The notes: a model not told the origin generated them from the sequence alone. Positions 17,392 to 26,927 are shown, counted from the first letter of the stretch. The stretch is 64,000 nt of DNA from Gammaproteobacteria bacterium (GCA_009908385.1 JAAAPE010000064.1:1-64000); one strand, 5' to 3'. Translations and numbers: made by a program.

Positions 17392-18186
17392 TCAGGAATC
17401 GCCCGCAATCCAGGACGGCTTGCGCTTATCGAGGAAGGCGTTGAGGCCTTCCTGCCCTTCACGCGAGACGCGCAGCGCGGCGATCAGCTCGGAGGTGCGG
17501 CGGTCGGTTTCGGCCTCGTCGTGGCGGCCGCCGGCGATCGTGTGGATCAGTTCCTTGCAGTGCGCCTGGGCGTGCGGGCCGCCGGCGAGCAGCAGCTCGA
17601 CCAGGTCGCCGACGTGGCCGTCGAGCTGGCCGGTGGGCACGGTGTCGCTGACCAGGCCGATGCGCACGGCCCGCTCGGCGTCGATGCGCTCGCCGGTCAG
17701 CATGTAATGGCGGGCGTTGTTGACGCCGATGCGCGGAATCACGAAGGGCGCGATGGTCGCCGGCGCCAGTCCCAGTCGCACTTCGGTGAGCCCGAATTTC
17801 GCGGTCTCCAGTGCCACGGCCAGGTCGCAGCAGGCGATCAGCCCGACGCCGCCGCCGAAGGCGTGGCCGTTGACTCGGGCGATGGTCGGGCAGGGCAACT
17901 GGTCGAGCTTGCGCAGCATGGCGGCCAGGCGCTTGGCGTCCTCGCGGTTCTCGGACTCCGACCCCTCGGCCATGGCGCGCATCCAGTTGAGGTCCGCCCC
18001 GGCGGAGAAGCTGTGCCCCTCACCGGTCAGGATCATTGCCCGCGCCGCTTCGTTGGCCACCTTGTCGAAAGTCTCCGACAGCTCGGCGACCAGTTCGGCA
18101 TTGAAGGCGTTGTGTACCTCGGGCCGGTTGAGCGTCACCGTGGCCACGCTGCGATCGTCGATGTTGAGTTTCAGTAGTTCAGTCAT
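17392..18186 (-). CDS. liuC: Enoyl-CoA hydratase/isomerase, probable methylglutaconyl-CoA hydratase
   Basis: A 264-aa crotonase-fold enzyme. Oxyanion-hole segments are GHSFSAGADLNWM and VNGHAFGGGVGLIACCDLA; the segment KFGLTEVRLGLAPATIAPF is typical of methylglutaconyl-CoA hydratases. It hydrates 3-methylglutaconyl-CoA to HMG-CoA after the carboxylase step. It sits between liuB and liuD on the same strand, which supports the leucine pathway assignment over general beta-oxidation. Confidence 0.9.
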   Translation of the reverse strand: MTELLKLNIDDRSVATVTLNRPEVHNAFNAELVAELSETFDKVANEAARAMILTGEGHSFSAGADLNWMRAMAEGSESENREDAKRLAAMLRKLDQLPCPTIARVNGHAFGGGVGLIACCDLAVALETAKFGLTEVRLGLAPATIAPFVIPRIGVNNARHYMLTGERIDAERAVRIGLVSDTVPTGQLDGHVGDLVELLLAGGPHAQAHCKELIHTIAGGRHDEAETDRRTSELIAALRVSREGQEGLNAFLDKRKPSWIAGDS

Positions 18187-18194
18187 AAGAAAAC

Positions 18195-18278
18195 AAGGTT
18201 TCAGGTTTCAGTGTTCAGGTTTCAGGGGGAGGCTTCGATCGGGTTTTCCTCAACCCTGAAACCTGAACCCTGAAACCT
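18195..18278. repeat. Heptamer-repeat hairpin (GGTTTCA family)
   Basis: The left arm consists of four heptamers (GGTTTCA, GGTTTCA, GTGTTCA, GGTTTCA; 18198-18225). The right arm (18251-18278) is the inverse complement with three (read on the minus strand GGTTTCA, GGGTTCA, GGTTTCA). The arms differ by one whole heptamer. The element fills the gap between liuB and liuC and would form a strong RNA hairpin in the operon transcript. Confidence 0.8.
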
Positions 18279-18283
18279 TCCAA

Positions 18284-19891
18284 TTACATTCGGAACACAC
18301 CGAAGCGCTCGCGCTCGATCGGCGCGTTGGCCGAGGCGGCGATGGCCAGGCCCAGCACTCGGCGCGTGTCGGTCGGGTCGATAATACCGTCGTCCCACAG
18401 CCGCGCGCTGGCGTAGTAGGGGTGTCCCTGGTGCTCGTACTGGTCGCGGATCGGCGCCTTGAATGCTTCTTCTTCGGATTCCGGCCATTCCTCCTCGCGG
18501 CTCTCCAGTGCATCGCGCTTGACGGTGGCCAGCACGCTGGCGGCCTGATCGCCGCCCATCACCGAGATACGCGCGTTCGGCCACATCCACAGGAATCTCG
18601 GCTGGTAAGCCCGGCCGCACATGGCGTAGTTGCCGGCGCCGAAGGAGCCGCCGATGACCACCGTGAACTTCGGCACGTGCGAGCAGGCCACGGCGGTGAC
18701 CATCTTGGCCCCGTCGCGGGCAATGCCCGACTGCTCGTATTTCTTACCCACCATGAAGCCGGTGATGTTCTGCAGGAACACCAGCGGGATGTTGCGCTGG
18801 TTGCACAGTTCGATGAAGTGGGCACCCTTGAGCGCCGACTCGGAAAACAGGATGCCGTTGTTGGCGACGATGCCCACCTTGTAGCCGTGAATCGAGGCGA
18901 AACCGCAGACCAGTGTCGTGCCGTAGCGCGCCTTGAACTCGCTGAACTCCGAGCCGTCGACGATGCGTGCGATGATCTCGCGCACCTCGAATGGATAGCG
19001 CGTGTCGTCGGGCAGGATGCCGTAGAGGTCCTCGGCCGGGTATACCGGCTCGCGTGGTTCATGTTCGGGGTCGAAGGCCGCTTTCGGGCGGTTCAGGTTG
19101 CCGACCAGCTCGCGTGCGATGGCCACGGCATGGGTGTCGTTCTCGGCAAAGTGGTCGGCCACGCCGGACAGGCGCGTGTGGACGTCCGCGCCGCCGAGGG
19201 TCTCGGCGTCGACCTCCTCGCCGGTGGCGGCCTTTACCAGCGGCGGACCGCCGAGAAAGATCGTGCCCTGTTCACGCACGATGATCGCTTCGTCGCACAT
19301 CGCCGGAACGTAGGCGCCGCCGGCGGTGCACGAGCCCATTACCACCGCGATCTGCGGAATGTTCTTCGCCGACAGTCGGGCCTGGTTGTAGAAGATTCGC
19401 CCGAAATGATCCCGGTCGGGAAACACCTCGTCCTGCAGCGGTAGGAAAGCGCCGCCGGAGTCCACCAGGTAGATACAGGGCAGGTTGTTCTCCAGCGCGA
19501 TCTCCTGCGCGCGCAGGTGCTTTTTCACGGTGATGGGGTAGTAGGTGCCGCCCTTCACCGTGGCGTCGTTGGCCACGACCATGCACTCGATGCCGTTGAC
19601 CCGGCCGACGCCGGCGATCACGCCCGCGCCGGGCGCTGCGTCATCGTACATGCCGTTGGCCGCCAGCGGCGCGACTTCCAGGAAGGGGCTGCCGGGATCT
19701 AACAGCGAGCGCACGCGCTCCCTGGGGAGCAGCTTGCCGCGGGCCTCGTGCTTCTTGCGCGACTTCTCCGGCCCGCCCAGCGCCGTCTTCTCGAGTTTCT
19801 CACGCAGGTCGGCGGCCAGTTTCCGGTGGTGCTGGTCGCGGGCGACGAAATCGGCATCCTTGCGATTGACGTGGCTGTCCAGGCGGGGCAT
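18284..19891 (-). CDS. liuB: Methylcrotonyl-CoA carboxylase carboxyltransferase (beta) subunit
   Basis: A 535-aa carboxyltransferase of the MCC/PCC beta family, the usual MCC-beta length. Two crotonase-like halves are present: the acyl-CoA half with [19 protein letters not shown] and [13 protein letters not shown], and the biotin half with [14 protein letters not shown] and [15 protein letters not shown]. It transfers CO2 from biotin on LiuD to 3-methylcrotonyl-CoA. It is the first gene of the truncated liu unit (no liuA, liuE or regulator nearby). A -10-like TACAAT on the minus strand (19919-19924) lies beside octamer repeats that occupy its -35 region. Confidence 0.94.
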   Translation of the reverse strand: MPRLDSHVNRKDADFVARDQHHRKLAADLREKLEKTALGGPEKSRKKHEARGKLLPRERVRSLLDPGSPFLEVAPLAANGMYDDAAPGAGVIAGVGRVNGIECMVVANDATVKGGTYYPITVKKHLRAQEIALENNLPCIYLVDSGGAFLPLQDEVFPDRDHFGRIFYNQARLSAKNIPQIAVVMGSCTAGGAYVPAMCDEAIIVREQGTIFLGGPPLVKAATGEEVDAETLGGADVHTRLSGVADHFAENDTHAVAIARELVGNLNRPKAAFDPEHEPREPVYPAEDLYGILPDDTRYPFEVREIIARIVDGSEFSEFKARYGTTLVCGFASIHGYKVGIVANNGILFSESALKGAHFIELCNQRNIPLVFLQNITGFMVGKKYEQSGIARDGAKMVTAVACSHVPKFTVVIGGSFGAGNYAMCGRAYQPRFLWMWPNARISVMGGDQAASVLATVKRDALESREEEWPESEEEAFKAPIRDQYEHQGHPYYASARLWDDGIIDPTDTRRVLGLAIAASANAPIERERFGVFRM

Positions 19892-19931
19892 GCGCGCTCC
19901 AGTCGGTCAAAGCGCTTCATTGTAGCCTGTT

Positions 19932-20115
19932 GGTTCGTTGGTTCGTTGGTTCGTTGGTTCGTTGGTTCGTTGGTTCGTTGGCTGGTTGGCTGGTTGGCTG
20001 GTTGGCTGGTGCGTCAGTGGTCAGTGGTCAGTGGTCAGTGGTCAGTGAGCGGACGCACAGACGCACGGACGAACAGACGCACAGAGGCACAGACGCACAG
20101 ACGCACAGACGCACA
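19932..20115. repeat. Composite microsatellite of four unit types
   Basis: Four tandem arrays follow one another: GGTTCGTT x6 (19932-19979), GGCTGGTT x4 with the last ending in G (19980-20011), GTCAGTG x5 (20013-20047) and GACGCACA x8 with a few substitutions (20052-20115). They fill most of the 409-bp gap between the divergent liuB and rpsO genes. The first array abuts the likely liuB -10; the last ends 33 bp before the rpsO -35. No open reading frame here looks real. Confidence 0.95.
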
Positions 20116-20148
20116 GACGCCCGGCCGGATTTCGCAGAGTAAAACCGC

Positions 20149-20178
20149 TTGCGACCTCCTTTCCGAGACGGTTATAAT
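20149..20178 (+). promoter_or_regulatory. Sigma-70 promoter of rpsO-pnp
   Basis: TTGCGA (20149-20154) and a consensus TATAAT (20173-20178) are spaced by 18 bp, predicting a start near 20185 and a leader of about 115 nt before rpsO. Confidence 0.8.
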
Positions 20179-20184
20179 GCTGGG

Positions 20185-20300
20185 CTTGGTGAAAAACCGG
20201 CGATCGGGGCTTTTGCACAAAGCCCGGCCTGGGGTCGGCCCAGGGGGTTTTCTGGAAAAGCCCGGTCGCCCAACATATTGATTTTGGAGATTATTGAAAG
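20185..20300 (+). promoter_or_regulatory. rpsO 5' leader with hairpins, candidate S15 autoregulatory element
   Basis: The leader can fold GGGCTTT (20207-20213) with AAAGCCC (20219-20225) and CCTGGG (20228-20233) with CCCAGG (20239-20244), and a third stem may form in 20245-20265. In E. coli and relatives S15 represses its own translation by binding a structured rpsO leader; this leader is placed and structured suitably, but the fold was not matched to a known S15 motif. Confidence 0.45.
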
Positions 20301-20570
20301 ATGACTCTGACCGCTGAAAAAAAGAGCCAGGTTGTCAAGGATTACCAGCTCTCCGAGGGTGATACGGGTTCCCCGGAAGTGCAGGTTGCGCTGCTGACCG
20401 CGCGCATCCAGCATCTGACCGGGCATTTCGAGCATCACAAGAAGGACCATCACTCCCGTCGAGGCCTGCTCAAGCTGGTCAATCAGCGTCGCTCGCTGCT
20501 GGATTACGTCAAGAAAAAGGACGTCCAGCGCTACCGCGACCTGATCGAGCGCCTTGGCCTGCGCCGCTAA
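20301..20570 (+). CDS. rpsO: 30S ribosomal protein S15
   Basis: The 89-aa S15 protein, full length. It begins SLTAEKK-like ([16 protein letters not shown]) and contains the family signature [20 protein letters not shown] and [17 protein letters not shown]. It binds 16S rRNA helix 22 early in small-subunit assembly. It is followed by a terminator and then pnp, the standard rpsO-pnp arrangement. Confidence 0.98.
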   Translation: MTLTAEKKSQVVKDYQLSEGDTGSPEVQVALLTARIQHLTGHFEHHKKDHHSRRGLLKLVNQRRSLLDYVKKKDVQRYRDLIERLGLRR

Positions 20571-20597
20571 GTCGCGGTTCCGGCCCGATTGAATATG

Positions 20598-20636
20598 ACA
20601 CCCCGGCGGCTCCCGAGCTGTTCCGGGGTGTTTTCT
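20598..20636 (+). terminator. Rho-independent terminator between rpsO and pnp
   Basis: ACACCCCGG (20598-20606) pairs with CCGGGGTGT (20623-20631), and the T-run TTTTCT follows. In E. coli a comparable rpsO terminator lets part of the transcripts through to pnp. Confidence 0.85.
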
Positions 20637-20665
20637 ATTGCAAGCGTAAAAGTGGAGTGAGATAA

Positions 20666-22768
20666 GTGAAGAAGTTCAGTAAAACGTTCAAATTCGGCGA
20701 GCACGACGTCACGCTCGAAACGGGGCATGTCGCGCGCCAGGCCGACGGGGCCGTGCTGGTCACGATGGCCGACACCGTGGTTCTGGTCACTGCCGTGGCC
20801 CGCAAGGAGGCCAAGCCGGGTCAGGCGTTCTTCCCCCTGACCGTCAACTACCAGGAAAAATTCTATTCCGCCGGCCGCATTCCCGGCGGCTTCTTCAAGC
20901 GTGAAGGGCGTCCGACCGAAAAGGAAACCCTGACCTCGCGCCTGATCGATCGGCCCATCCGGCCGCTGTTCCCCAAGGGTTTCTTGAACGAAACCCAGGT
21001 GATCGCGACGGTGATGTCGTCGAATCCGGAAGTCGATGCCGACATTCCGGCCATGATCGGTGCTTCTGCCGCGCTGTCGCTGTCCGGCGCCCCCTTCCAG
21101 GGGCCGATCGGCGGCGCCCGCGTCGGTTTCGTCGATGGTGACTACGTGATCAACCCGACCGCCACCCAGCTCGAGGAATCGCGACTGAACCTGGTGGTTG
21201 CCGGCACTTCCGAGGCCGTGCTGATGGTCGAGTCCGAAGCCGACCAGCTCTCTGAAGAGCAGATGCTGGGCGCGGTGACCTTCGGACACGAACAGATGCA
21301 GGTGGCGATCAAGGCCATCGAGGAACTGACCGCCGAAGCCGGCAAGCCCAAGTGGGACTGGCAGGCGCCGGAGCGCCCGGCCGGCCTGGACCAGAAGGTT
21401 GCCGAGCTGGCTTCAGAAAGCCTGGCCAAGGCCTACGAGAATACCGACAAGACCGTTCGTCGCGAGGCCATCAGCGAGCTGCGCGCCAGCGTGGTGGAGA
21501 AGCTTTGCCCGGAAGGCGACGAAGACGCTCCGAGCGAGGACGACGTCAAGGACGAATTCGCCGCACTCGAAAAGAAGTACGTGCGCAACCAGATTCTCGA
21601 CGGCAAGCCGCGGATCGACGGTCGCGACCTGACTACCGTGCGTCCGCTCGACATGCAGGTCGGCGTGTTCCCGCGTACCCACGGCTCGGCCATCTTCACC
21701 CGCGGTGAAACCCAGGCCATGTGCGTCATTACACTGGGCACCGGCCGAGACGCGCAGATCATCGACGCCATCGAGGGAGAGTACAAGGAGCAGTTCATGC
21801 TCCACTACAATTTCCCCCCGTTCTGCGTGGGCGAGACCAGTTTCATGCTCGGTCCCAAGCGCCGCGAGATCGGCCACGGCAAGCTGGCCAAGCGTGCGCT
21901 CGGCGCGGTCGTGCCCAAGGGCGAGGAATTTCCCTACGTGCTGCGCATCGTCTCGGAAGTGACCGAATCCAACGGTTCGAGCTCCATGGCGACCGTGTGT
22001 GGTTCTTCGCTGGCGATGATGGATGCCGGTGTGCCGATCAAGGCGCCGGTGGCCGGTATCGCCATGGGACTGATCAAGGACGGCGACCGCTTCGCGGTGC
22101 TCACCGACATCCTCGGTGACGAAGACCACCTGGGCGACATGGACTTCAAGGTGGCCGGTTCCTCCGAGGGCGTGACTGCCCTGCAGATGGACATCAAGAT
22201 CACCGGCATCACCAAGGAGATCATGGAAGTCGCGCTCAAGCAGGCCAACGCCGGCCGCGGCCACATCCTCGAGCAGATGAACCAGGTCATCGGCAAGCCG
22301 CGCGAGGAAATGAGCGAGTACGCGCCGCGCCTGTTCACCATGAAGGTGCATCCGGACAAGATCCGCGACGTGATCGGCAAGGGTGGCTCCACCATCCGCC
22401 AGATCACCGAGGAAACCGGCACCACGATCGACATCCAGGACGACGGCACGGTCACGATCGCCTCGGTCAACCAGGCGGCCGCCGACGACGCGCGCAAGCG
22501 CATCGAGCAGATCACCGCCGATGTCGAAGTGGGCGCGGTTTACGAGGGCACGGTCACCAAGATCATGAACTTCGGTGCCTTCGTGACGATCCTTCCGGGC
22601 AAGGACGGCCTCGTCCATATCTCCCAGATCTCCGACGAGCGCGTCGAGAACGTCACCGACGAGCTCCAGGAAGGCCAGAAGGTCAAGGTCAAGGTGCTCG
22701 AGGTCGACAAGCAGGGTCGTATCCGCCTGAGCATGAAGGCGCTCAAGGAAGAAGAGACGGAATCCTGA
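20666..22768 (+). CDS. pnp: Polyribonucleotide nucleotidyltransferase (PNPase)
   Basis: A 700-aa phosphorolytic 3'-5' exoribonuclease, component of the RNA degradosome. Two RNase PH domains flank an alpha-helical linker; the first has [15 protein letters not shown], the second [16 protein letters not shown] and the active-site region [15 protein letters not shown]. The C-terminus has a KH domain ([12 protein letters not shown] near 567) and an S1 domain ([20 protein letters not shown]). The start is GTG 20666 behind a purine-rich GGAGTGAG. A strong hairpin terminator follows at 22781. Confidence 0.98.
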   Translation: MKKFSKTFKFGEHDVTLETGHVARQADGAVLVTMADTVVLVTAVARKEAKPGQAFFPLTVNYQEKFYSAGRIPGGFFKREGRPTEKETLTSRLIDRPIRPLFPKGFLNETQVIATVMSSNPEVDADIPAMIGASAALSLSGAPFQGPIGGARVGFVDGDYVINPTATQLEESRLNLVVAGTSEAVLMVESEADQLSEEQMLGAVTFGHEQMQVAIKAIEELTAEAGKPKWDWQAPERPAGLDQKVAELASESLAKAYENTDKTVRREAISELRASVVEKLCPEGDEDAPSEDDVKDEFAALEKKYVRNQILDGKPRIDGRDLTTVRPLDMQVGVFPRTHGSAIFTRGETQAMCVITLGTGRDAQIIDAIEGEYKEQFMLHYNFPPFCVGETSFMLGPKRREIGHGKLAKRALGAVVPKGEEFPYVLRIVSEVTESNGSSSMATVCGSSLAMMDAGVPIKAPVAGIAMGLIKDGDRFAVLTDILGDEDHLGDMDFKVAGSSEGVTALQMDIKITGITKEIMEVALKQANAGRGHILEQMNQVIGKPREEMSEYAPRLFTMKVHPDKIRDVIGKGGSTIRQITEETGTTIDIQDDGTVTIASVNQAAADDARKRIEQITADVEVGAVYEGTVTKIMNFGAFVTILPGKDGLVHISQISDERVENVTDELQEGQKVKVKVLEVDKQGRIRLSMKALKEEETES

Positions 22769-22780
22769 TCTGAAACCTGG

Positions 22781-22812
22781 CGGCTGCCCGGACTCCGGGC
22801 AGCCGTCCGTTT
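22781..22812 (+). terminator. Terminator hairpin after pnp
   Basis: A perfect 11-bp stem, CGGCTGCCCGG (22781-22791) with CCGGGCAGCCG (22795-22805), loop ACT, begins 13 bp after the pnp stop codon. The following tract TCCGTTT is only weakly T-rich. Confidence 0.75.
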
Positions 22813-22825
22813 CGAAAGCGACCAG

Positions 22826-22910
22826 CCGCAAAGAGCGCCAGGAACGCGAAGTGAGGACATCGAACGAAGGTTCATTCACTTTGCGAGCTTCGCGTCTTTG
22901 CGGTTTTTCT
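22826..22910. repeat. Dyad of CGCAAAGA units ending in a T-run
   Basis: CCGCAAAGA (22826-22834) is complementary to TCTTTGCGG (22895-22903), and inner units (ACGCGAAG on the left, CTTCGCG on the right) also pair. The right arm runs into TTTTTCTTT, so a transcript from pnp would end in a second terminator-like structure. The same unit type recurs in the sufD-sufS gap. Confidence 0.75.
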
Positions 22911-22954
22911 TTACCTGTCATCCAAGCTTCCGGCGTGCTGGCCGAGGATGTCGC

Positions 22955-23344
22955 ATGGAACTGTTGATTCCCGTCTCACCGGGTGAACTGCTGGACAAGC
23001 TCACCATCCTCGAGATCAAGCTCGACCGGATCGCCGATGAGGCCAAGCTGGTCAACATCCGGCGCGAGCATGAACTGCTGATGCGCGTCTGGCGGGACGC
23101 GGCGCTGGACGGGGACGGCATCGCGGCGCTGCGCGCGCAGCTGCGCGACGTCAACGAAGCGCTGTGGGAGATCGAGGATGGCATTCGCGACGAGGAGCGC
23201 GAGAAGCGATTCGGCGAGCGTTTCGTGACGCTGGCCCGTTTGGTCTACCAGCGAAATGACGAGCGTGCCGCGCTGAAACGGCGCATCAACGAGCTGCTCG
23301 GCTCGGCAATCCTCGAAGAGAAGTCCTACCGGGACTACCGCTAG
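22955..23344 (+). CDS. DUF6165-like protein of unknown function
   Basis: A 129-aa soluble, highly charged helical protein. It opens with LIPVSPGELLDKLTILEIKLDRI, which resembles the DUF6165 family; the rest (EALWEIEDGIRDEEREKRF, VYQRNDERAALKRRINELLG) looks like a helical bundle. No catalytic motif is visible. ATG 22955 was chosen because the conserved region begins at residue 3. It stands between the pnp terminators and the OmpA-like gene. Confidence 0.7.
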   Translation: MELLIPVSPGELLDKLTILEIKLDRIADEAKLVNIRREHELLMRVWRDAALDGDGIAALRAQLRDVNEALWEIEDGIRDEEREKRFGERFVTLARLVYQRNDERAALKRRINELLGSAILEEKSYRDYR

Positions 23345-23531
23345 CAAGGCCTGTGGCCAACCTGGATCGGCGCGGCCTTTCCTTGGCCGCTGATCCGACC
23401 GGGTTGGCGGTTTGACTGTCCTTGTGGCCGAGGTCCTCGACCGCTCGTCCCGCCTTTCGGATTTCGTGGCCTTGTCGCGAACAAGAGAGTAGAATGCCCC
23501 TGTTTTTCAACGCTTAGTGCAGGGGCCTGCG

Positions 23532-25871
23532 ATGCTTCGCAAACTGATTCTCTCCGTCCTGCTCGCCCAGGGTCTGATCACCGTCGCCGTCGCCCAGGAC
23601 GAGGGCGCGACCGCTGCCGGTCAGGCCGGTACCCCGACCTTCCACTTCATTGGTGATCGCTACCGTGTCGGGATCGGTCTCGACAGCGAGTTCGACGTCA
23701 TCGGCGAGTTCCAGGCGGCCCTGTTCGAGAGCGAGCGCTCGAGCTTCATCGGCGACGGCTGGCTGGGCAGCGAGGGTGCCGGGGGCGTCAAGCTCAACTA
23801 CCACTGGCTGATCAACGCGACCTCCGAGGAAGGCCCCGACGGCCCCGTGTACACGGACGGCAACGTCGCCAAGCTCTTCATGGCGGCCGACCAGAACCAG
23901 TTCGAGGACCGCAAGCTGACCTTCGGCGGTGGCTGGGAAGGCCGCCGCTGGGCCTTTTCGGGCTACGGCATGACGGCCCTGTCCGATGAGCGCCTGGTCG
24001 ACCGCACGACCAGCATCGAGGAGCAGCTGGTCACCGGCCAGATCGACGGCCGGAATTTCTCGCGCGTGGACACCATCGAGACGGTCACCGAGTTGTTCGA
24101 GGAACCCTACGAGTGGGGCCTGGGTGCCCGCGCCGAGCGGTTCTTCGAGGACCCCCTGGTTCGCCTGCGTGCCGGGCTCGACTACGAGGAAGGCGACTTC
24201 AGCTCCTCGCAGCTGACCGCGTCCCTGTCGCTCGACAAGCATTTTCACAATTCGCCCCACAGCCTGAGCTTCCGCACCAGCTATGCCCACAAGGATGGCG
24301 ATTTCGTGCTCGACGACAGCGACCTGCGCGGCAGCGTGGTCTACAGCTTCAGCTTCGGCGCGGCAAGCAATTCCTTCCGTCCGTCGCGCCGTTATCGCGA
24401 CATCGAAGTCGAAGTGGCCGGTGAGCCGCGGAGCGAGGAACGGGTGGTGGTCAACGAGGTCACGCTGACCGATCGCACCACCTTCGATTTCGACAGCTCC
24501 GTCCTCAAGCCGGCGGCCGAGAACACGCTCGACGAGATTCTCGCCATGGTCGACGACGGTGGCCTGGTCGGCGACATCCAGATCGTCGGCCATACCTGCG
24601 ACATCGGCACCGAGGCCTACAACCAGGGGCTGAGCGAGCGCCGTGCCCGTTCGGTGGTCGACTACCTGACCGCCCGCGGTGTCGAGTCCGGCCGCATCGA
24701 CTGGCGCGGCGAAGGCGAGACCGAGCCGCGCTTCCCCAACGACGGCGAGGAGAACCGCAGCCGCAATCGCCGCGTCGAGATCAGCTTCGTGACCGAACGC
24801 TCGAGTAGCGAGACGGTGACCGTCGGCCCCGATGAGCCGGCGACGGAAATCCGCCAGGTCGAGGTGCCCGTCGAGGCGCCCTGGATTCGCCGCGCCCTGC
24901 GCAACCCGGTGCAGCACAAGCGCATCGTCGACTACTACCGCTACCAGGAGAGCACCACCAGCGTGACCGAGGGCGAGATCGAGTTCGAGAACGAAGCGCC
25001 CCAGGCCGCCGACGATCAGTTCTCGGTCGACGTCGATTCGGCCGACAACCTGCTCGACGTGCTGGCCAACGACAGCGACGCCGACGGCGACGTACTCACC
25101 ATCATCGGCGTGACGGCGCCGGGCAACGGCTCGGCCAGCGTCAGCGGAGACGCGATCAGCTACACGCCGGCCGGCGGTTTCGTGGGCACCGACTCGTTCA
25201 GCTACACGGTCGAAGACGGTTTCGGCGGCGAATCGACCGCTACCGTGACGGTCACCGTAGACTCGCCCAACCAGGCGCCGAGCGTCGAGAATCTCTCGGT
25301 GTCGACCCTGCTCAACGAGCCCGTCGACGTCGATGTGCTCGCGGCGGCGACCGATCCCGACGGCGATCCGATCGACATCGCGTCTTTCGGCCAGCCGGCC
25401 AACGGCACCGTGACGCGGGTCGGTGACGTCCTGCGCTATCAGCCCGCCGCCGATTTCGTGGGCGAGGACAGCTTCAGCTTCACCATCGCCGACGACCGGG
25501 GCGGCGAGACCACGGGCAGCGTGGCCGTCGAAGTGGTCGCGGAGAACCGGGCGCCGGTCGCCAATCCGGACACCGCGACGACCACGGTCGGCGAGCCGGT
25601 GACCGTCGATGTGCTGGCCAACGATTTCGATCCCGACGGCGATCCGCTCGAGGTGATCGAGATCGTGCAGTGGTACGGCGTGCCGGCCGAGATCACCGAC
25701 AACGGCGACGGCACGATCACGTTCCGGGTCAGCGACACCTGCAACGGCCGCAACGAATTCCGCTACACGATCACCGACCCGCAGGGCCTGACGGCCACGG
25801 CCAATGTGTCGGTCACCCGGGTCAGCGGCGGGGACACCGAAGACGCGTCCCTGGAGTGCCTGCACTACTGA
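23532..25871 (+). CDS. OmpA-family outer-membrane protein with C-terminal cadherin-like repeats
   Basis: A 779-aa envelope protein. Signal MLRKLILSVLLAQGLITVAVA; residues ~25-300 are rich in alternating beta strands, consistent with an outer-membrane barrel. An OmpA peptidoglycan-binding domain (about 312-416) has TTFDFDSSVLKP, GHTCDIGTEAYNQGLSERRA and NRSRNRRVEI. Then three Ig/cadherin-like repeats follow (about 489-770), each with a signature such as VLANDSDADGD, AAATDPDGDP or VLANDFDPDGDP and FVG-x-DSFS. In standard OmpA proteins the peptidoglycan domain is last and periplasmic, so the extra repeats are unusual. ATG 23532 starts the signal peptide. Confidence 0.85.
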   Translation: MLRKLILSVLLAQGLITVAVAQDEGATAAGQAGTPTFHFIGDRYRVGIGLDSEFDVIGEFQAALFESERSSFIGDGWLGSEGAGGVKLNYHWLINATSEEGPDGPVYTDGNVAKLFMAADQNQFEDRKLTFGGGWEGRRWAFSGYGMTALSDERLVDRTTSIEEQLVTGQIDGRNFSRVDTIETVTELFEEPYEWGLGARAERFFEDPLVRLRAGLDYEEGDFSSSQLTASLSLDKHFHNSPHSLSFRTSYAHKDGDFVLDDSDLRGSVVYSFSFGAASNSFRPSRRYRDIEVEVAGEPRSEERVVVNEVTLTDRTTFDFDSSVLKPAAENTLDEILAMVDDGGLVGDIQIVGHTCDIGTEAYNQGLSERRARSVVDYLTARGVESGRIDWRGEGETEPRFPNDGEENRSRNRRVEISFVTERSSSETVTVGPDEPATEIRQVEVPVEAPWIRRALRNPVQHKRIVDYYRYQESTTSVTEGEIEFENEAPQAADDQFSVDVDSADNLLDVLANDSDADGDVLTIIGVTAPGNGSASVSGDAISYTPAGGFVGTDSFSYTVEDGFGGESTATVTVTVDSPNQAPSVENLSVSTLLNEPVDVDVLAAATDPDGDPIDIASFGQPANGTVTRVGDVLRYQPAADFVGEDSFSFTIADDRGGETTGSVAVEVVAENRAPVANPDTATTTVGEPVTVDVLANDFDPDGDPLEVIEIVQWYGVPAEITDNGDGTITFRVSDTCNGRNEFRYTITDPQGLTATANVSVTRVSGGDTEDASLECLHY

Positions 25872-26927
25872 TCAGCGCCGGTACAGCAGCGGCTCCAGTC
25901 GCTCGATGACCATCTCCGGCGTGATGAGCGCCATCACGCCGGGGATTTCCAGGCGCTTGCCCCAGCGCAGCTGCTCGGGGGCCTTGCCCGCAAAGCGGCG
26001 GGCCGCGTCGGGGAAACGGTCGACGCAGTGCTCCAGGCTCCCCAGCGGTCCCGACCGGCGCGCCCAGGTGGCTGCGTAGAGGCCGACCACCGGCGTGCCC
26101 ATCGCGTCGGCGAAATGGGCCGGACCGGAGTCGGGCGAAACGACACAGGCGGCGCGCTCGAACATCGCCAGCGCCTGCTTGATCGTATCCCGGCCGATCA
26201 GGTTGACCGGCCGATGCTTCATCCGGCTTTCGATCGCCCGCCCCAGTTCGGCTTCTTCTTCCGAGCGCCCGCCCATGAGGATGACCGGCCGGCCGGTCCG
26301 TTCGATGATCCAGTCGGCCACTTCCGCGTAACCGGGCGCGTGCCAGTTACGGCCCGGGGTGCTCGACGCCGGACTGATGATGACGGCCCGTCCCGCTTCG
26401 GGCTGGTGCTGCAGGGCGTGCTCGCGAGCCGCTTCGGGAACCGGCAGTCGCCGGTCGATGCCCTCGGTGTCGACGCCGAGATGGCGCGCGAATTCGAGCA
26501 GGGCTTCGGCCTGGTGCTGGAAGGGCACGGCCGCGATGCGCTCGTTGACGGCCAGCCCGTGGCCCGGCCTCGAGCGCTGCCGGTCGAAACCGACGCGCCG
26601 GTCGGCCCGCACCAGGGCGGCGGTCAGGGTGGAGCGCTGCGACACCTGCGCCAGAAGGAGGATATCGAACCTCCGGCCGGCCAGGCGTCGCCGGACCGCG
26701 GGCAGGCCCGAAAGTGCGGCCCGCTTGTCGACTACAATGAACTCGGCACCCGGCAGGTCTTCGACCAGCCGCAGTTCCGACTTGCCGATCACCCAGGTGA
26801 GGGCGGTCTTCGGCCAGGCACGCTGAAGCGCGCGGACGAGCGGAACGGTATTGCAGACATCCCCGCGCGCGGAAAGTCGCAGGATGCAGATGGAGCGCGG
26901 CGGCTCGTTAGATGGGGATGCGGACAC
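25872..26927 (-). CDS. Glycosyltransferase family 9, heptosyltransferase-like
   Basis: A GT-B enzyme of about 351 aa related to WaaC/WaaF/WaaQ, which add heptoses to the LPS inner core from ADP-heptose. The N-terminal ICILRLSARGDVCNTVPLVR and the sugar-nucleotide motif SPDSGPAHFADA with MGTPVVGLY are typical. It is divergent from kdkA, another inner-core gene, which supports an LPS role. The start is uncertain: GTG 26927 gives a family-like N-terminus, TTG 26960 would add 11 residues. Which heptose it transfers cannot be told. Confidence 0.85.
   Translation of the reverse strand: MSASPSNEPPRSICILRLSARGDVCNTVPLVRALQRAWPKTALTWVIGKSELRLVEDLPGAEFIVVDKRAALSGLPAVRRRLAGRRFDILLLAQVSQRSTLTAALVRADRRVGFDRQRSRPGHGLAVNERIAAVPFQHQAEALLEFARHLGVDTEGIDRRLPVPEAAREHALQHQPEAGRAVIISPASSTPGRNWHAPGYAEVADWIIERTGRPVILMGGRSEEEAELGRAIESRMKHRPVNLIGRDTIKQALAMFERAACVVSPDSGPAHFADAMGTPVVGLYAATWARRSGPLGSLEHCVDRFPDAARRFAGKAPEQLRWGKRLEIPGVMALITPEMVIERLEPLLYRR

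Noticed and set aside
19932-20115. Possible CRISPR array
   Set aside because: Units are 7-8 bp and directly tandem with no unique spacers, and there are no cas genes in the window.
19748-20281. An open frame through the microsatellite upstream of rpsO
   Set aside because: Its protein is a translation of the tandem repeats, it overlaps liuB antisense and contains the rpsO promoter.
23514-25865. A 783-codon open frame antisense to the OmpA-like gene
   Set aside because: It spans nearly the same DNA as the sense gene, which has a signal peptide and clear domains; the reverse frame is open because of codon bias at third positions.
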